Assembly (NCBI GenBank): GCA_036927565.1
Contig: JAYESD010000001.1
Location: 267,541,560 to 267,605,559, forward strand
DNA length: 64,000 bases
DNA from: Tuctoria greenei
Lineage: Eukaryota > Streptophyta > Magnoliopsida > Poales > Poaceae
Direction: 5' to 3'
In this document: positions 42,816 to 54,960 of the stretch, in pieces
Numbering within the stretch: the stretch's first letter is position 1
Layout of the letters: each line of letters opens with the position of its first letter
Translations under genes and position numbers: made by a program
Notes under the pieces: model-generated
Told to the model about the DNA's origin: nothing
Database searches by the model: none
Seen by the model: only the letters and a program-made list of their open reading frames with translations

Positions 42816-45139
42816 GTGGTGCAGAGGTTGAGCCTCGGTGACGAGTGCTCGGAGGTTGAGCAGTTTGCTCTTTGCTGGATGCCCCCTCCTACGCTGTTGC
42901 AAGCGCATGGAGTTCTTCCAGTGCGCTGATTCCTGTAGTACGGTCCCCGCGGATGCAGAGAACGCCCAAAGGTGTCGGCATCTTCAACACCAAATAGTCA
43001 TAGTGGGCTGCAGCCATGAACCTATACAGGGCAGGCCTGCCTAGGATGGCGTTGAAGGGTAAGCTAATCTGTGCTACATCAAAGACCAACTTATCGATAC
43101 TGTATTTCTCCCGAGTTCCGAAGGTCACCGGGAGTGTGATGGATCTGAGTGGGCTAATGGCCCCCGGACCTACCCCAGAGAAAGGTTGTGAGGTATGAAG
43201 GTCCGAGGGTCGGAGCTGGAGCTTGACAAAGGCTTCATAGCTCAGGATGTTCAGCCCCGCACCTCCGTCCACCAAAACATGGTAGAGCTGGACATTGTTG
43301 ATGGTAGGAGACACCATCAGTGGCAATTGGTCAGCTCCGATCATGTTCCCAAGGCAGTCCGTAGCATCGAAAGTGATGGGAGTGTTCATCCATTTCCGAT
43401 GAGGTTCTGCCCTGGCGGTAGGAGCTGTAGTGGCCATGTCCCACTGCATTGTCTTGAGGACACGGCGAGAAGTGATGTCCTAGGAACCACCATAGATGGT
43501 GTTCAGGGTCTTTCGACGCTCGTTGTCAGAGACGTCAGAATCGTCATCAACTGTGTTGTACACAGCCTTCAAGACCTTCTTGGGATCCTGAAAGCCTAGC
43601 TCCATGACAGCCAGAGCTTCGTTGACTTTTTGTTTTCCTTCCCATTGGCGGAAAGGAGCTTCCTCTCGGCGCTTGTTGTAGCGCTCGACAAGGTTTTGTA
43701 CCTCCCGACAATCCTTCAGACTCTTCTTGTTCGTCTTGTGGATCGGACACCCCATTTTGGAGTTGTAGTCGTCTTCTGATGAAGGTCGAGGTCATTTTTT
43801 GGGGCGTGGCCCCTAGCCACCCAGAGCTACAGCAGCCGCAGCAGAAGGTGCGCTGGCTGACGGCTTTTTCTTGCCGTTGGTCTTCTTCTTCTTCTTTTCA
43901 CTACCGAAGGAAGTGGCTTTAGCCTTAGAGGACTTCTTATTGGCCTCTGGAGCTGGTTTGGAGTGCATCTCACGACCCTCCACAGCTCTAGCACACTTGT
44001 CAGCCAGGCTAAAGAGCTACGTGACACTAGTGACTTCCTTCGTCGCCAGCTTTTCCAGCATCTTCTTGTCCCGGACGCCCTGTCTGAATGCGACGATAAT
44101 AGAAGTGTTCGAGATAGAAGGGATGGTATTGCGTACCTGAGAAAATCGCTGGATAAAGGACCGCAGCGACTCTCCCGATGTTTGCTTCACAGCAAACAGG
44201 TCCAGTTTGGTGCGTGGTCGGGTGTAGGAGCTCCCGAAATTGGCGGTGAACTATTGGCATAGCTCCACCCAACTATTAATGGAGTCAAGTGGGAGACTCA
44301 TGAACTAGGACCTGGTTGTCCCGATCAAAGCCACAAGAAAAAAATTGGCCATCACAGCCTCATTGCCCCCTGCTACCAGGATAGCGGTGGAGTAAATTTG
44401 AAGGAATTCGGCGGGGTTGACAGTCCTGTCGAATTTCTCTGGCAAATGAGGCCGGAACTTCTGTGGCCACCTGACCATGCGTAGATGCATAGACAGGGCA
44501 GAACAGCCTCTTCCTACTCCCAAAGGAGTAGGGTTGTCTCGAGCTTCTCGCCTCTCGCGAGCACGCTCGATGTGGATGCGACCGTCCTACTGTCGGTAAC
44601 GGCGATCGAGCTCTGACCGCAGGTCATGCGTCGAAAGCCTTGATGCACTGTGGGTGCGACGTGCCCCAGAGGGCAGCAAAGTCACCTGTTGGGACACAAC
44701 ACGTCTCGTGTGCTGTGAAACTTGCAGACCAAGTCTTCCTGACAAGATTCGACATTGGGAAGGTGCCTGCCCCGAAGGAGCAGGACCTTGGTTGCTGATG
44801 CCATCGGCTGCAACTGCAACCAGATGTTCAACATCAGCACTCCACTACTCCATCACACCGTGGGGTGCTCCTGGAGGTGGTGGACATTGGAGTAGAGTAC
44901 GCGCAACAACAAGCGCGTGCTCAGGGTTGTTGTTCGATAATGCCGTGATCAACACGAGTACACCATCTTACTGTCCAACATCATTTGCCAGAACAGATGG
45001 TGGTGGTGGTGGTGCGACGCTCGCTAGGACAACAGTGCCCGCTGGTTCTTGCATGTTGGAAGGATTCCCTCCAGCAGGTTGCACAACGTTGTTGCTATTG
45101 GATGATCCTGCGGTGGAGTTCACCATCTTGTGATCTTAG
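42816..45139 (-). pseudogene. Gag and protease of element B, frameshifted
   Basis: Minus-strand frames in order: 44523-44305 (VRWPQKFRPHLPEKFD, EFLQIYSTAIL, gag core), fragments to 43827, 43755-43480 with the zinc-knuckle-like CPIHKTNKKSLKDC, and 43449-42889 with the aspartic protease motif VLVDGGAGLNIL and ILGRPALYRFMAAAHY. Element C carries the same as a single open frame. Here stops near 44310, 43800 and 43480 and frameshifts break it. Element E inserted just beyond the protease. Confidence 0.85.
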
Positions 45140-45163
45140 ACGCCCCCTACCTGGTGCGCCAAA
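45140..45163 (-). promoter_or_regulatory. Primer binding site of element B
   Basis: Next to the 5' LTR the minus strand reads TTTGGCGCACCAGGTAGGGGG. The TGG start complements a tRNA CCA end; I do not assign the tRNA with confidence. Confidence 0.6.
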
Positions 45164-46007
45164 TGTCGAAGCGTACGAACAACACTTCCCCCGATACTAC
45201 TAAATTGTATACCGCGAAGGTTCTTGTATCAGTTTGGGCGCGTGGAGATTTTAGACAAGATGGTGACACAGAGGATTTACGTTATTCGGGCCGCCTGAGC
45301 GTAATATCCTACTCCACGGGGTGTGTGTTGTTGTATTAGGGATTCACTGGTGCTTATGTGCGTATGAGCTTGCCTGTTTGTATCGTGCAGTACAATCCCT
45401 TTTATAGACCAAGGGATGGCTGTTACATCAATTGCCTGGCCCGACATGTGGTCCCAGTGGTTATTATTTCCTAATGCATGATCTATGTGTGTTTAAGCAG
45501 TCTAATAGCTTGATAACGTGCCTTAAAGGCGGCATTACCGATATTAAGGGTTTTCTGATCGTGCGTCATTAATATTGTATTAACGACACATAATCAGGCC
45601 TTATAACTGTAGCAATAAATGTCCTTTGAATGTTCATGTCATTGGAGATCAGTCAGTATTCCTGTTGGTGTTGTAGGTCCGGAGGTTCAACATGTGACAG
45701 CTCTGGAGCTTCCCCTCATGGGGGGGGTAGGTCTAGAGCCGCTACGCACGTGTCGGCACAGGAGCTTCCCTCTACTGGGGGTTAGGTTCGGGGTCACTGG
45801 CCACGTGTCAAGCACAGAGCTTCCCTATGTAGGGAGTTTAGCTCTGGTCTTATATTACACGTGGTAGTGTCGGAGCTACCCATATGAAGGAGGCGGGTCC
45901 AGTGCCGTGTAACACGTGAGGCCTACGGAGGTCTTCAACTTGAATGGGGGGAACTCCTTAGCTTTTCTTGCGGTATCATGGGGTATCCGATACACAGGAT
46001 ACCTACA
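45164..46007 (-). mobile_element. 5' LTR of element B
   Basis: It starts TGTCGAAGCGTACGAAC and ends ...GATACCTACA. The TATA box CTATAAAAGGG is on the minus strand at about 45397-45407. It pairs with 19884-20715; visible differences include a longer CACGTGAGGCCTACGGAG segment near 45920. Confidence 0.87.
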
Positions 46008-47048
46008 TGAACATATCCCACATTCCTAAAAACAACTCAACTTCGTGACCCACATGAAATCCTATCATAACCAACTCAAATCTTTCCATGTTTGAGTCAA
46101 CCCGACTCAGCCGCAACCTGAGTCCATAACCTAGTCGGTTGGTCCTTTCCGACCAATTCTTTATGTCCACATCTATTCATCATGCCTTGGAACCATGTAG
46201 CCACGTCCATGCACTCCTTTCACACGTGCAAACACCTTCCAATGACATCCATGATACCTTCATATGCATTATTCTTGATTCAAACACGCTGCACAACCTC
46301 CTGATCAACTCAAAAACAATTCCCCCCCCCCCCCCCCCAAACTTGGTTGTTGAACCTCATCTTCCCTAAGACTAGTTCAATGGATCCCGTCACCAGCCAT
46401 GTCTTGATCTCAAACAACACCTGCACATGAATAAACAACTAATACTTCCGAGCACAAGCCCTCGACTTGACTCACATTAGTTCCGAAACCACAACACCTT
46501 TCGTGAGCACCTCATATAAGCATGTTGCAAACCATAGTAAAATGATATCAGCCATAACCACCAAAACACACCAAAAACTTAGTAAAATAATACTAAGCAA
46601 ACTTTCCATATATGTAAAGCAAGTTCAAAACATTACAAGGTAAAAGCAGAACCATTGCAGTCTAGCACCGGACCTTGCCAAAGCTAACCGGACCTTGAGT
46701 CAGAGCTTACCAAAGCTAGCAGGACCTAGCACTGGAGCTAACCAAAGCAAGTCAGGCATAGCGCTGGAGCTTACCAAAGCTAGTCGGACCTAGCAACAAC
46801 AAGTCGGATCTAACCAAAATAAGTTGAACCTAGCCAAAATAAGTCGAACCTAGACAAAGAAGTCAGACCTAGCCAAAATAAGTCGTACCTTACGTCGGAC
46901 CTTGCCGGAGCTACCTAAAACAAGCCGAACCTATTGTCGGACCTTGCAGAGCTTGGACCTCAAGTCGGACCTTGTTAAAAGGGTGTTTTGGTAGTATTCA
47001 AAACTTTTATCGTCATAGCCAATGTATTCAGCACACATAGGTCTTACA
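46008..47048 (-). mobile_element. 3' LTR of element F, upstream part
   Basis: The minus strand starts TGTAAGACCTATGTGTGC at 47048 and continues to the insertion point of element B. The part 46478-47048 aligns with the 5' LTR remnant 52804-53375. A 17-base C run lies at 46322-46338. A roughly 20-bp repeat AAGTCGGACCTAGCCAAAAT occurs several times at 46680-46970. Confidence 0.85.
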
Positions 47049-47060
47049 ATCTCGCCCTTG
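47049..47060 (-). promoter_or_regulatory. Polypurine tract of element F
   Basis: The minus strand reads CAAGGGCGAGAT directly before the LTR start TGTAAGACC. One C interrupts the purine run. It is the analogue of AAGGGGGAGAT in element A. Confidence 0.75.
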
Positions 47061-48093
47061 ATGAATGCATTGGCTACACCACTTAGAATCTGAACATTGG
47101 ATTATTCACATGAGAAGTTTTGAAAACAAATTTCTCCCCGAAATATTCCCCCCCTTTGTAAATCAGAAATAAAATGAGAAAAAGAACAAAAAATCTCCCC
47201 CTAAGGATGTACACTGCCCTTGAGAAGAATCGTGCCAAAATACTTGTGAATGTTTGCAATGTGTGATCAATTTCTCCCCCTTTGACAATGTATTAGTACA
47301 AAAATATATTTTAATTTGTTATGAGCATATTATAACATATACATATAAAACAAAGCTCATCCAAGTCATACTATCAAGTAACTTACACTATCACTTCAAT
47401 GAAATACATAAAGTAGTGTAAGCCGTGCTAGAGGTTAGATGTCATTTTTAATTTAAGCAAGTCATGATCTCACAAACTTAACTATTTCAAAACCTGAAAG
47501 TATGACACATGTTGCTGCATTTTATTATTTTTGGAAGCACAAATTCTGATCATATAACATTTGCAAGAGATTATATGCCGCATCTGCCTTATTCTAACCA
47601 ACCAAGCTAAGCCTATGTCATTTGACAATCAGAAGCTTAAGGACATGGTTTTAGTCATCAAAATTTCTTCTAAGTTCATATCTAAGTGCAATGATAAGCC
47701 ATCTCAAAAGAATAAGTGCGATGCATGCATATTCTCTTGATCTTTTCTCATTTTTATTTAAACATAAAAGCTCAACATGTAGATAGTTGATTGATTAATT
47801 TTTCATTATTAAAAGTACTTATGAGCATGCAACAGGTTCAAAACAGCAAGAAAGTTTGATCATAACCAGATTTAGTGTAAGTAATTATTCCAATTACTAG
47901 TCATGGCAAAAACTACAAAATGTATAATATGAGTAATGTAGTAAGAACTTTCAACATGTAAAAGGAATCACAAAGTCATATATGTATGAAATATTATGCT
48001 CACATTATTTTAGATTTAGATTCACACATACACTTTCCAACTTTCAAAACTCCCCCTCAATTTAAGCCATGAGGATGCATAACCCCTATTTCA
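47061..48093. other. AT-rich region between RNase H and 3' LTR of element F
   Basis: No coding region is seen. CT-rich runs such as TTCTCCCCCTTTGAC at 47271 resemble decayed polypurine tracts. The position matches where element A keeps its extra ORF; nothing of that ORF is recognisable here. Confidence 0.6.
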
Positions 48094-48528
48094 CTATGAA
48101 TGTAACAAAAACGAGTGAAATCCAAAGGTTTTGTTGTCAGCCAATTGCTGTTCGGTATCTATATGGTGAAGCACAATGTTTATTTTTTCAACATTATCAC
48201 GGAGAAAGTGATACCTAATGTCAATGTTCTTTGTTCTCAAATGTTGCACGGGATTTTTAGCAATGCAAATGGCACAAGTGTTATCACAAAATAGTGGAAC
48301 ACAATCTAGATCAACCCCATAGTCCTTAAGTGTTTGAACAATCCAAAGAATTTGTGAGCAAGTGCTTGCAGCAACTACATATCCAGATTCAGCTGTGGAT
48401 TGTGCAACTGAACTTTGTTTTCTAGAGGACCAATCAACAAGTGAATTACCAAGAAAATGACAAGCACTCAAAGTACTTTTCCTATCAATCCTACAACCCC
48501 CAAAATCAGCGTCTGAAAAAGCTTTCAA
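48094..48528 (-). pseudogene. Copia RNase H, element F
   Basis: The frame has AFSDADFGGCRIDRKSTLSA with the first catalytic Asp, WSSRKQSSVAQSTAESGYV, LFCDNTCAICIAKNP and LRTKNIDIRYHFLRD. It is complete except at the C-terminus, where the usual FTK motif is shifted out of frame (LADNKTF). Confidence 0.85.
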
Positions 48529-48639
48529 AGTAATGGTTGAGGAAGAAGGAAGAAAAATGTCAAATTCTTGTGTTCCATGTAAGTACCTGAGAATTCTTTT
48601 GACGGCTTGACGATGTGAAGCACGTGGGGAAGCTTGAAA

Positions 48640-49719
48640 TCATGCACAAAGACATACACTGAATTGTATGTCTGGTCTTGATGCTGTGAGGTACAGAAGT
48701 GATCCAATCATGCTTCTATATTCTTTTTGATTCACGGGTTCATCATCTTCATCAAGTTCAAGTGTCATTGTTGTACCCATTAGTGTCCGAAGGGCCTTGC
48801 TTTTGTCTATGTTGAAGTGCCTTAGGAGGTCTTTTGTATACTTCGTTTGATGCACAAAATTACCTTCCTTGATTTGCTTGATTTGTAGCCCCAAAAAGTA
48901 TGTGAGCTCTCCCATCATACTCATCTCAAATTCTGAACTCATCATAACTGAAAACTTGGACACAAGATCATGAGAAGCACAACCAAAGATAATATCATCC
49001 ACATAAACTTGAACAAATAATGAGTCATTGCCATGCTTAAGCACAAAAAGAGTTTTATCAACCTTGTTCGTGGTAAACCCCTTTTCAAGTAAGAATGTTT
49101 TAAACCTATCATACCATGATCTAGGGGCTTGTTTGAGACCGTACAAGGCTTTGGGCATCTTGTAAACATGATTAAGAAAATCTGGATTTTCAAAACTAGG
49201 TGGTTACTTGACATAAACCTCCTCATCTATGTAGCCATAAAGAAAAGCACTTTTAACATCCATTTGGTATAACTTGAAACCTTTAGATGCAGCAAAAGCT
49301 AACAAAATTCTTATGGTTTCTAATCTAGCAAATGGAGCAAAAGTTTCATCAAAATCTAGACCTTCAACTTGTGTGAAACCTTGAGCAACCAACCTAGCCT
49401 TATTCCTAATTACAACCCAATTCTCACTTTGTTTATTTTTAAACACCAATTTAGTTCCAATTAGAGTGTGACCTTGAGATGGAGGTACAAGTTTCCAAAC
49501 ATTGTTTCTTTCAAAATTTTCTAACTCTTCTTGCATGGCTATAATCCAAGATTCATTAGTGAGTGCGTGTGATATATCTTTGGGTTCAAGAGAAGCAACA
49601 AAATCAGAATGAGTGCGAGAGTTTGGATCACAAAATCTGGAACGTGTCACACGTTCGTGCAAGCTCTCAATGATTTGTTGTGGAGGATGACTTTTGAGGA
49701 TTAGGAGGGGAGTAGACAC
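48640..49719 (-). pseudogene. Copia reverse transcriptase, element F, one internal stop
   Basis: 49719-49204 gives WIIAMQEELENFERNNVWKLV to KSAFLYGYIDEEVYVK; the next codon is TAA where Gln (EVYVKQPP) is expected. 49158-48640 continues in a related frame with GLKQAPRSWYDRF and the catalytic YVDD in VYVDDIIFG, to SRPDIQFSVCLCA. Thus all RT motifs remain but the frame is closed. Confidence 0.87.
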
Positions 49720-49812
49720 TTCACAAGCTCCTTGTTCTTCATGTTCATCATAGATCTAAGAACTTGTGACTTGAGAACGATTTGTACCAGCTGCAGTAGT
49801 TTTTGGTGCTGG

Positions 49813-50988
49813 TTATGGTGCAAAATCAGCAGCGTGATCAACGTCATTTGCTTCTGAAATTTTGGGCAGCAGCACCACTTCTTTGTCTTCTTTGATGAAA
49901 ATACTCTCCCCCTGCGGATATGGATCTGTACCTGCAATATTCGAGCTAGTACTTGGGCTAGCTTCATCAAAAGAAACCTCACAAGTCTTCACAATTGTGT
50001 TAGTGTCAAGTAAAAGCACGCGATAACCTCTAGTATGAGATGGATAACCAAGAAACATGCCATCAACAGATCTAGCTTTAAATTTATCAAGATTACCATG
50101 TTTATTAGCAAAGAATTTGCAACCAAAGACCCTAAAGTGTGTGACACTAGGCCTATGTCCAAACCGAAGTTCATATGATGTTTTTCCTAGCTTAGCACGC
50201 AAGAAAACACGATTTGAGACATAACAAGCGGTGGCAATTGTATCTGCCCAAAATTTTCTAGGAGTTTGATATTCATCAAGCATAGTGCTAGCCATCTCAA
50301 CTAAGGTTATGTTCTTTCTCTCCGCAACACCGTTTTGTTGAGGTACATAAGGTGAAGAAAATTGGTGATCTATTCCATTTTCAACACAAAAGTGATCAAA
50401 CGATTGATTTGTAAATTCAGTTCTGTTATCACTTCTAATTGCTTTTAAAGATCTTGGGTGATCAATTAATAATCCCAGAAATAAAGTTCTAATGTGACTA
50501 AAAACTTCATTTCTTAGATGCCATAAAGTAAACCCAAGAGTATCTAGAAAAATCATCAACAATCACAAGAACATACCATTTACCTCCTAGGGATTGAACA
50601 CGTGAAGGTCCTACGATGTCAAGGTGCAAAAGTTGACAAGGTTCAGTTGTCATGGTCATTGTGAGAGGAGCATGTGAACCTGCAACCATCTTAGGATGTC
50701 TACAAGAAGAGCACACGATTTCTTTGTCCCCTTTAAGCTTAGGAAGCCCACATATGCGATCAAGAGCTCTAACACGCATTAGATGATCAAAGCCTACGCG
50801 ACCAAGTCTACGATGCCAAAAATATAAGTCATTTGAATCATTAGCAAATAGACACCTATGATTAGAGGATGATATATCAAAATCAGCTTTAAAAACTCTT
50901 CCAAATCAAGAAGTGTTAAAAATAAGCTCACTGTTTGAATCTGCAACCCTGCAGCAATTTTTAGTGAAAATAATTTCCAGATTTTCAT
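49813..50988 (-). pseudogene. Copia integrase, element F
   Basis: Segment 50779-50507 holds CSSCRHPKM (zinc-finger Cys pair) and the first catalytic Asp in LLHLDIVGP. Segment 50562-49813 holds AIRSDNRTEF (second Asp) and NGVAERKNITLVEM (Glu), FWADTIATACYVSNR and FRVFGCKFFAN. At least one frameshift separates them. Region 50988-50794 is the decayed pre-integrase part. Confidence 0.85.
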
Positions 50989-51241
50989 CTAGCAATTGTG
51001 AAATAGAAAGCAAGTTGTATTTCAAATTTTTTTAACAAGTGTCACATCCTTCAAAAGTGTAGTGATTATTTACTCTAACCGAACCTTTAGCAATTATAGG
51101 AGTTGAAGAATTATCGGCAAAAGTAACATTCTATAAACGTGACACAAAAGAGAGGGAGGAGAACCAATCTTTGTTACCAATCGTGTGGCGTGAGCAACCT
51201 GAATCCACAATCCAAATGTTCTCCTTCCTCAAACGTGTAAC

Positions 51242-52803
51242 CTACATAGAAGCACAATATGTCGATGACTCAATACTGGGGTTAGTCAAAAGGCATTTAG
51301 GAATCCAGTACTGAGTCACATGATGTGCAGTAGGAAAAACACGTGAAAGCTGAGACAAAACAACAGGTTTATGAGTCAAGGTTTGTGGATTTTTGTACCC
51401 AACTACTGACTTAAGAGGTGTTACATGTGTAGCTTGAAAAATAGTAGGTTTGAGAGCAAACTTTGCATGTTTTTGACTCATAACAGCAGATAGCATGTTC
51501 TTGATATTTGGTTTAGCATGTGCAACAAATGTTGCATGAGAGTTATAAGATCTAGCTTGCATTCTTTCCTTTTTCTGTTGTTTAGCTAGTCTATAACAAA
51601 AATCTATGACATTACCATCTCTACCACAGTGGGTACAATGAAATTTAACTTTGTGTTCATGTCTAGATAAGCAAGCAGCATGTTTATTAGAGGCTTAATG
51701 AGACAACACCCCTGCAGATTTGAAAACTACTTTTTTTGTTTAGGAACTGTTTGAAACAAACCACTTCCTAATGACTTTACAATTTTAGATGGATGTGCCT
51801 TAGCATGAGCATGAGAATCAAAATCTAATCCAATTTTATGATTGCAAGACTTGGAAGAATTCAATAGCAAGTTTAGATTCTTATTCCCATTACAAAACCG
51901 CTCTAGTGTCCTATTCATGTCATCATGTTTCTTTGACAAGTCTAGGCAGTTTTCACATGAAGTTTTTCCTTTTAGTTTGCAATTAGAACATTATTTAACT
52001 TCATGAGAATGTAAAGCATTGTTCAAAATAGAAATGTCATTCATAGCATCTAGTAGTTTCTTATCAAGATCATCACAACTAGAACAATGCAAATCAATTG
52101 TAGAACAGCTAGCATCTTTCAATTTTTTTATCATTAAGTGCAGCAAGCTCTCTATTCTTTTCAATCTCTAACTCAAGTTTATCAAGTGTGGAGCTGTGTG
52201 CAGTTCTTAGAGAGGACAATTGTTCATATATTAAATCACATGAGGAACAAGAATCATCACTAATTATCAAAGATTTCTAATTATTAATTTCAAATTATAA
52301 TGACTCAATTTTAACAGCATTGTCCCTAAGCTTTTTGACCTTTTTCTTAACTATAATAGTGGCACGAGAAATAGCATCACACATTTCTTCTCAAGTTGGA
52401 CATACCTCTTCATTGTTGCTGTTGTGTTCTGCCTCCTCCATACTTGATCTTAACTTCCCCGCCATGAGGCACATGTTTGCCAAATCATCTTCAATTCGTC
52501 ACTTACGATGTCCACATCGCTCGAGCCAAGTTCTTAAAGTGCGGAGATAAAGCTATTCACCAATTGGCGTCCTAAAAACCCCTTCTTTTTCTTGTTGTTG
52601 TTTACAGAGGAGTGCTTTGTCGTTGTTTTCTTTTCATCACAGGAAGTAGTACCTGAAAGGTTAGGGCAATTCGTACAAAAAATGTCATGTCTTACCACGT
52701 TCGAAGCATCATTGAGGTTTGGTACTCCCTCTCCTTCTAGTTCTCACATTTTGCAATGCTTTTGAGAACCGAGTAGAGATGAGTGCAAGTTCTGAAACCA
52801 CGG
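51242..52803 (-). pseudogene. Gag of element F, decayed and N-terminally deleted
   Basis: A nucleocapsid knuckle CTHCGRDGNVIDFC is encoded at about 51597-51640, with Asn where the zinc-binding His is normal. The frame then gives YWIPKCLLTNP near 51300, the usual gag end. Upstream sequence up to 52550 is Ser/Lys/Glu-rich and contains stops. At about 52803 the sequence passes directly into LTR sequence, so the gag start, leader and primer site are missing. Confidence 0.7.
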
Positions 52804-53375
52804 TAGTTCCAAAACCACAACACCTTATGTGAGCACCTCATATAAGCATGTCGCAAACCATAGCAAAATTATATCAGCCATAATTACCAAAACACACCAA
52901 AAACTTAGTAAAAGAATACTAAGCGAACTTTCCAAAGATGTAAAGCAAGTTCAAAACATTGCAAGGTAAAAGCAGAACCATTGCAGTCTAGCACCAGACC
53001 TTGCCAAAGCTAACCGGACCTTGAGTCAGAGCTTACCAAAGCTAGTAGGACCTAGCGCTGGAGCTAACCAAAGCTAATCGGACCTAGCGTCAGAGCTTAC
53101 CAAAGCTAGTCGGACCTAGCCACAGCAAGTCGGACCTAACCAAAATAAGTCGAACCTAGCCAAAATAAGTCGGACCTAGACAAAGAAGTCGGACCTAGCC
53201 AACGTAAGTCGGACCTTACGTCAGACTTTGCCGGAGCTTCCTAAAACAAGCCAGACCTATCGGCGGACCTTACAGGAGCTCAGACCTAGAGTCGGACCTT
53301 GTTAAAAGGGTGTTTTAACAGTATTCAAAACTTTTATCATCATAACCAATGTATTCAACACACATAGGTCTCACA
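52804..53375 (-). mobile_element. 5' LTR remnant of element F
   Basis: These 572 bp match the first part of the 3' LTR (46478-47048), including the roughly 20-bp repeats GTCGGACCTAGCCAAAATAA at 53000-53260. The TATA box and the downstream LTR part present at 19141-19883 are absent, so a deletion removed them. The outer end abuts the TSD TTCAG at 53376. Confidence 0.88.
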
Positions 53376-53924
53376 TTCAGGATATGATGAAAGTTGTGAA
53401 TGCCGGTATAGAGGAAGTGATAGAGGAGAGTGTGGAGGATGTTTGGGATGAACATCACCTGGAGGGCGTAATAAAGATGGCAGCAATTCCTGATGCATCG
53501 TCATCAATTGTGGTAGCAAGGCATCGTAAACGCAGGTCTGCAACATGTGAGGAGCCCTCCATGGGAAGAGCAAAGAAGCTAAAGGCAAAGAAAAATGAAG
53601 GTCAGGTCCCCACATCCTTTTTAAAATTGTGAGATAATGATATTTCTATTCAGTTACATAGTGTTAGAATTAAAATGGATGATGAGACATCCTCCCTAGA
53701 TGTGGTAGCTAAGTTAAAAGGGATGAGCATATGATAGGCTTGTAGCAAATAGAATGGAATACAAGAAAAAAGAGGCTTTAGACTTAGAAGAAATACAAAT
53801 GCAGGAGGAAGATGAACTTGATAATTTTATCTTAAACCACATCTGTTCATATATTTTAGAGGAGGTGGTTGAATCAGGTAGTGATTTTGATAATCTTACT
53901 ACCTTTAACAATTTAGTTGTCGAC
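53376..53924 (+). pseudogene. DUF4283-family host gene, 3' part
   Basis: After the TSD the frame continues from 19140: DMMKVVNAGIEEV, then a basic segment HRKRRSATCEEPSMGRAKKL and PTSFLKL. A stop at about 53630 and a frameshift near 53725 follow, then DRLVANRMEYKKKEALDLEE and NHICSYILEEVVESGSDF. This C-terminal pattern (basic block, acidic DRx-type tail) is what I recall for the grass DUF4283 family. The Tat element C inserts at 53925, so the gene end is outside the window or lost. Confidence 0.7.
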
Positions 53925-54746
53925 TGTTGGAGTCGGCAGATCCCCTGACACTATGAAAGTGTGGAAGGAGTTTGTGGTTCGGTTTGGGCGCGCGGAGACT
54001 CAAGTAGGTGAAACGCGATTGGACACGAATGACACAGCGGTTTACGTGGTTCGGGCCGCCTGAGCGTAATACCCTACTCCACGGGTGTGTGTGTGTGTAT
54101 TGACTTGTGAACTTCAGGGTGTTCGAGAGTTCTCGCCTCGTGTATCGTCGGTTTGTCCTTTTATAACATAAGGACAAACCGTTACAAGTCAGCCTGGCCC
54201 GACATGTGGCCCTGGCGGTTATTAGTATTGATACACGAGATTAATTGTTGTTAATAACCCTGTAACGGCTCCGACAGTGCCGTTACAGGTGTTAAGATCG
54301 TCCAATTAATTATCATTAATGTGGAATTAATGGTAATTAATCGGGTCTTGAAGTCCGCGGCTGTCCTTTGGAGATCTGGAGCCGTTACAGCGTCTCCCGG
54401 GGGTTTTAAGCAGCTAGCTCCGACGTATGGACACGTGGCAGCTCCGGAGCTTGCTTGGGAGAAGCGGGAAGCTCCGGGGTGGCCTGGCACGTGTCAGGTC
54501 CGGAGCTTCTCTCGGTCAGGGGTTACCTCCGGAGGTGCCGTTTCAGTACCTAGCCCGGAGCTTCACCCTTGTGGGTAATAACTCTGGTCTGACAGTACAC
54601 GTGGCAACCTAGAGGTTAACCATGTTGGAGAAGCAGGTCCGGTCACGTCTGGCGAGTGGGCCCCCGAGGGTCTTCAATTTGAGTAGATGTCCTTCCCTTG
54701 AGATCTTTGTAACCTCAGGGGGTGTATGGTTTTTAGGGTACCAACA
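53925..54746 (-). mobile_element. 3' LTR of element C, 822 bp
   Basis: Starts TGTTGGAGTCGGCAG and ends GGTACCAACA, followed by purine-rich GGTCCAGGGGGCCAC on the minus strand as polypurine tract. The minus-strand TATA box TTATAAAAGGAC lies at about 54155-54166 and the leader with GGGTATTACGCTC at about 54065. It is clearly related to but distinct from the LTR of B. Confidence 0.88.
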
Positions 54747-54960
54747 GTGGCCCCCTGGACCTACCTCCGGGGAAGGCTAACGGGATGAAGTCATTCCGCC
54801 GGAGATGGGTCCACACTTGCGACTCTTGAACTGGGTCTTCAAGGGTCTTCGGAGGTGCCTTTGGCGGGGCTTTACGGTTGAGTCCCGACGCGTGGCACAC
54901 CTCAGGCAGCAGATAAGATCTTTGAAGTGCGGATCTCTCGCAATTGAAGGTCGTCGGTTC

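Larger units (their letters stand above)
19884..46007 (-). mobile_element. Tat-lineage gypsy element B, carrying three nested elements
   Basis: Two related LTRs of about 0.83 kb bound the element (19884-20715 and 45164-46007). The flanks GGAAC and TGAAC differ at one base and are probably a decayed TSD. Minus-strand order is gag, protease, RT start, RNase H, second (archaeal-type) RNase H and integrase, followed by an antisense plus-strand ORF before the 3' LTR. A second RNase H and such an antisense ORF are known features of Tat-lineage elements. Insertions at 26282-27094, 29530-34534 and 34819-42810 break it. Element C gives an uninterrupted comparison for most of its length. Confidence 0.88.
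19141..53375 (-). mobile_element. Copia element F (SIRE/Maximus-like), 3' LTR split by a nested 26-kb insertion
   Basis: The outer ends are TGTAGGATCA at 19141 and ...GGTCTCACA at 53375, with the perfect 5-bp TSD TTCAG at 19136-19140 and 53376-53380. Removing the element and one TSD restores an open reading frame of the host gene (ending DIFVQ before, DMMKVV after). The 3' LTR is 19141-19883 plus 46008-47048; the 5' LTR remnant is 52804-53375. Internal pol on the minus strand is at 48094-50779. The element is old: its ORFs carry many stops, and a deletion removed most of the 5' LTR, the primer site and gag start. Confidence 0.88.
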
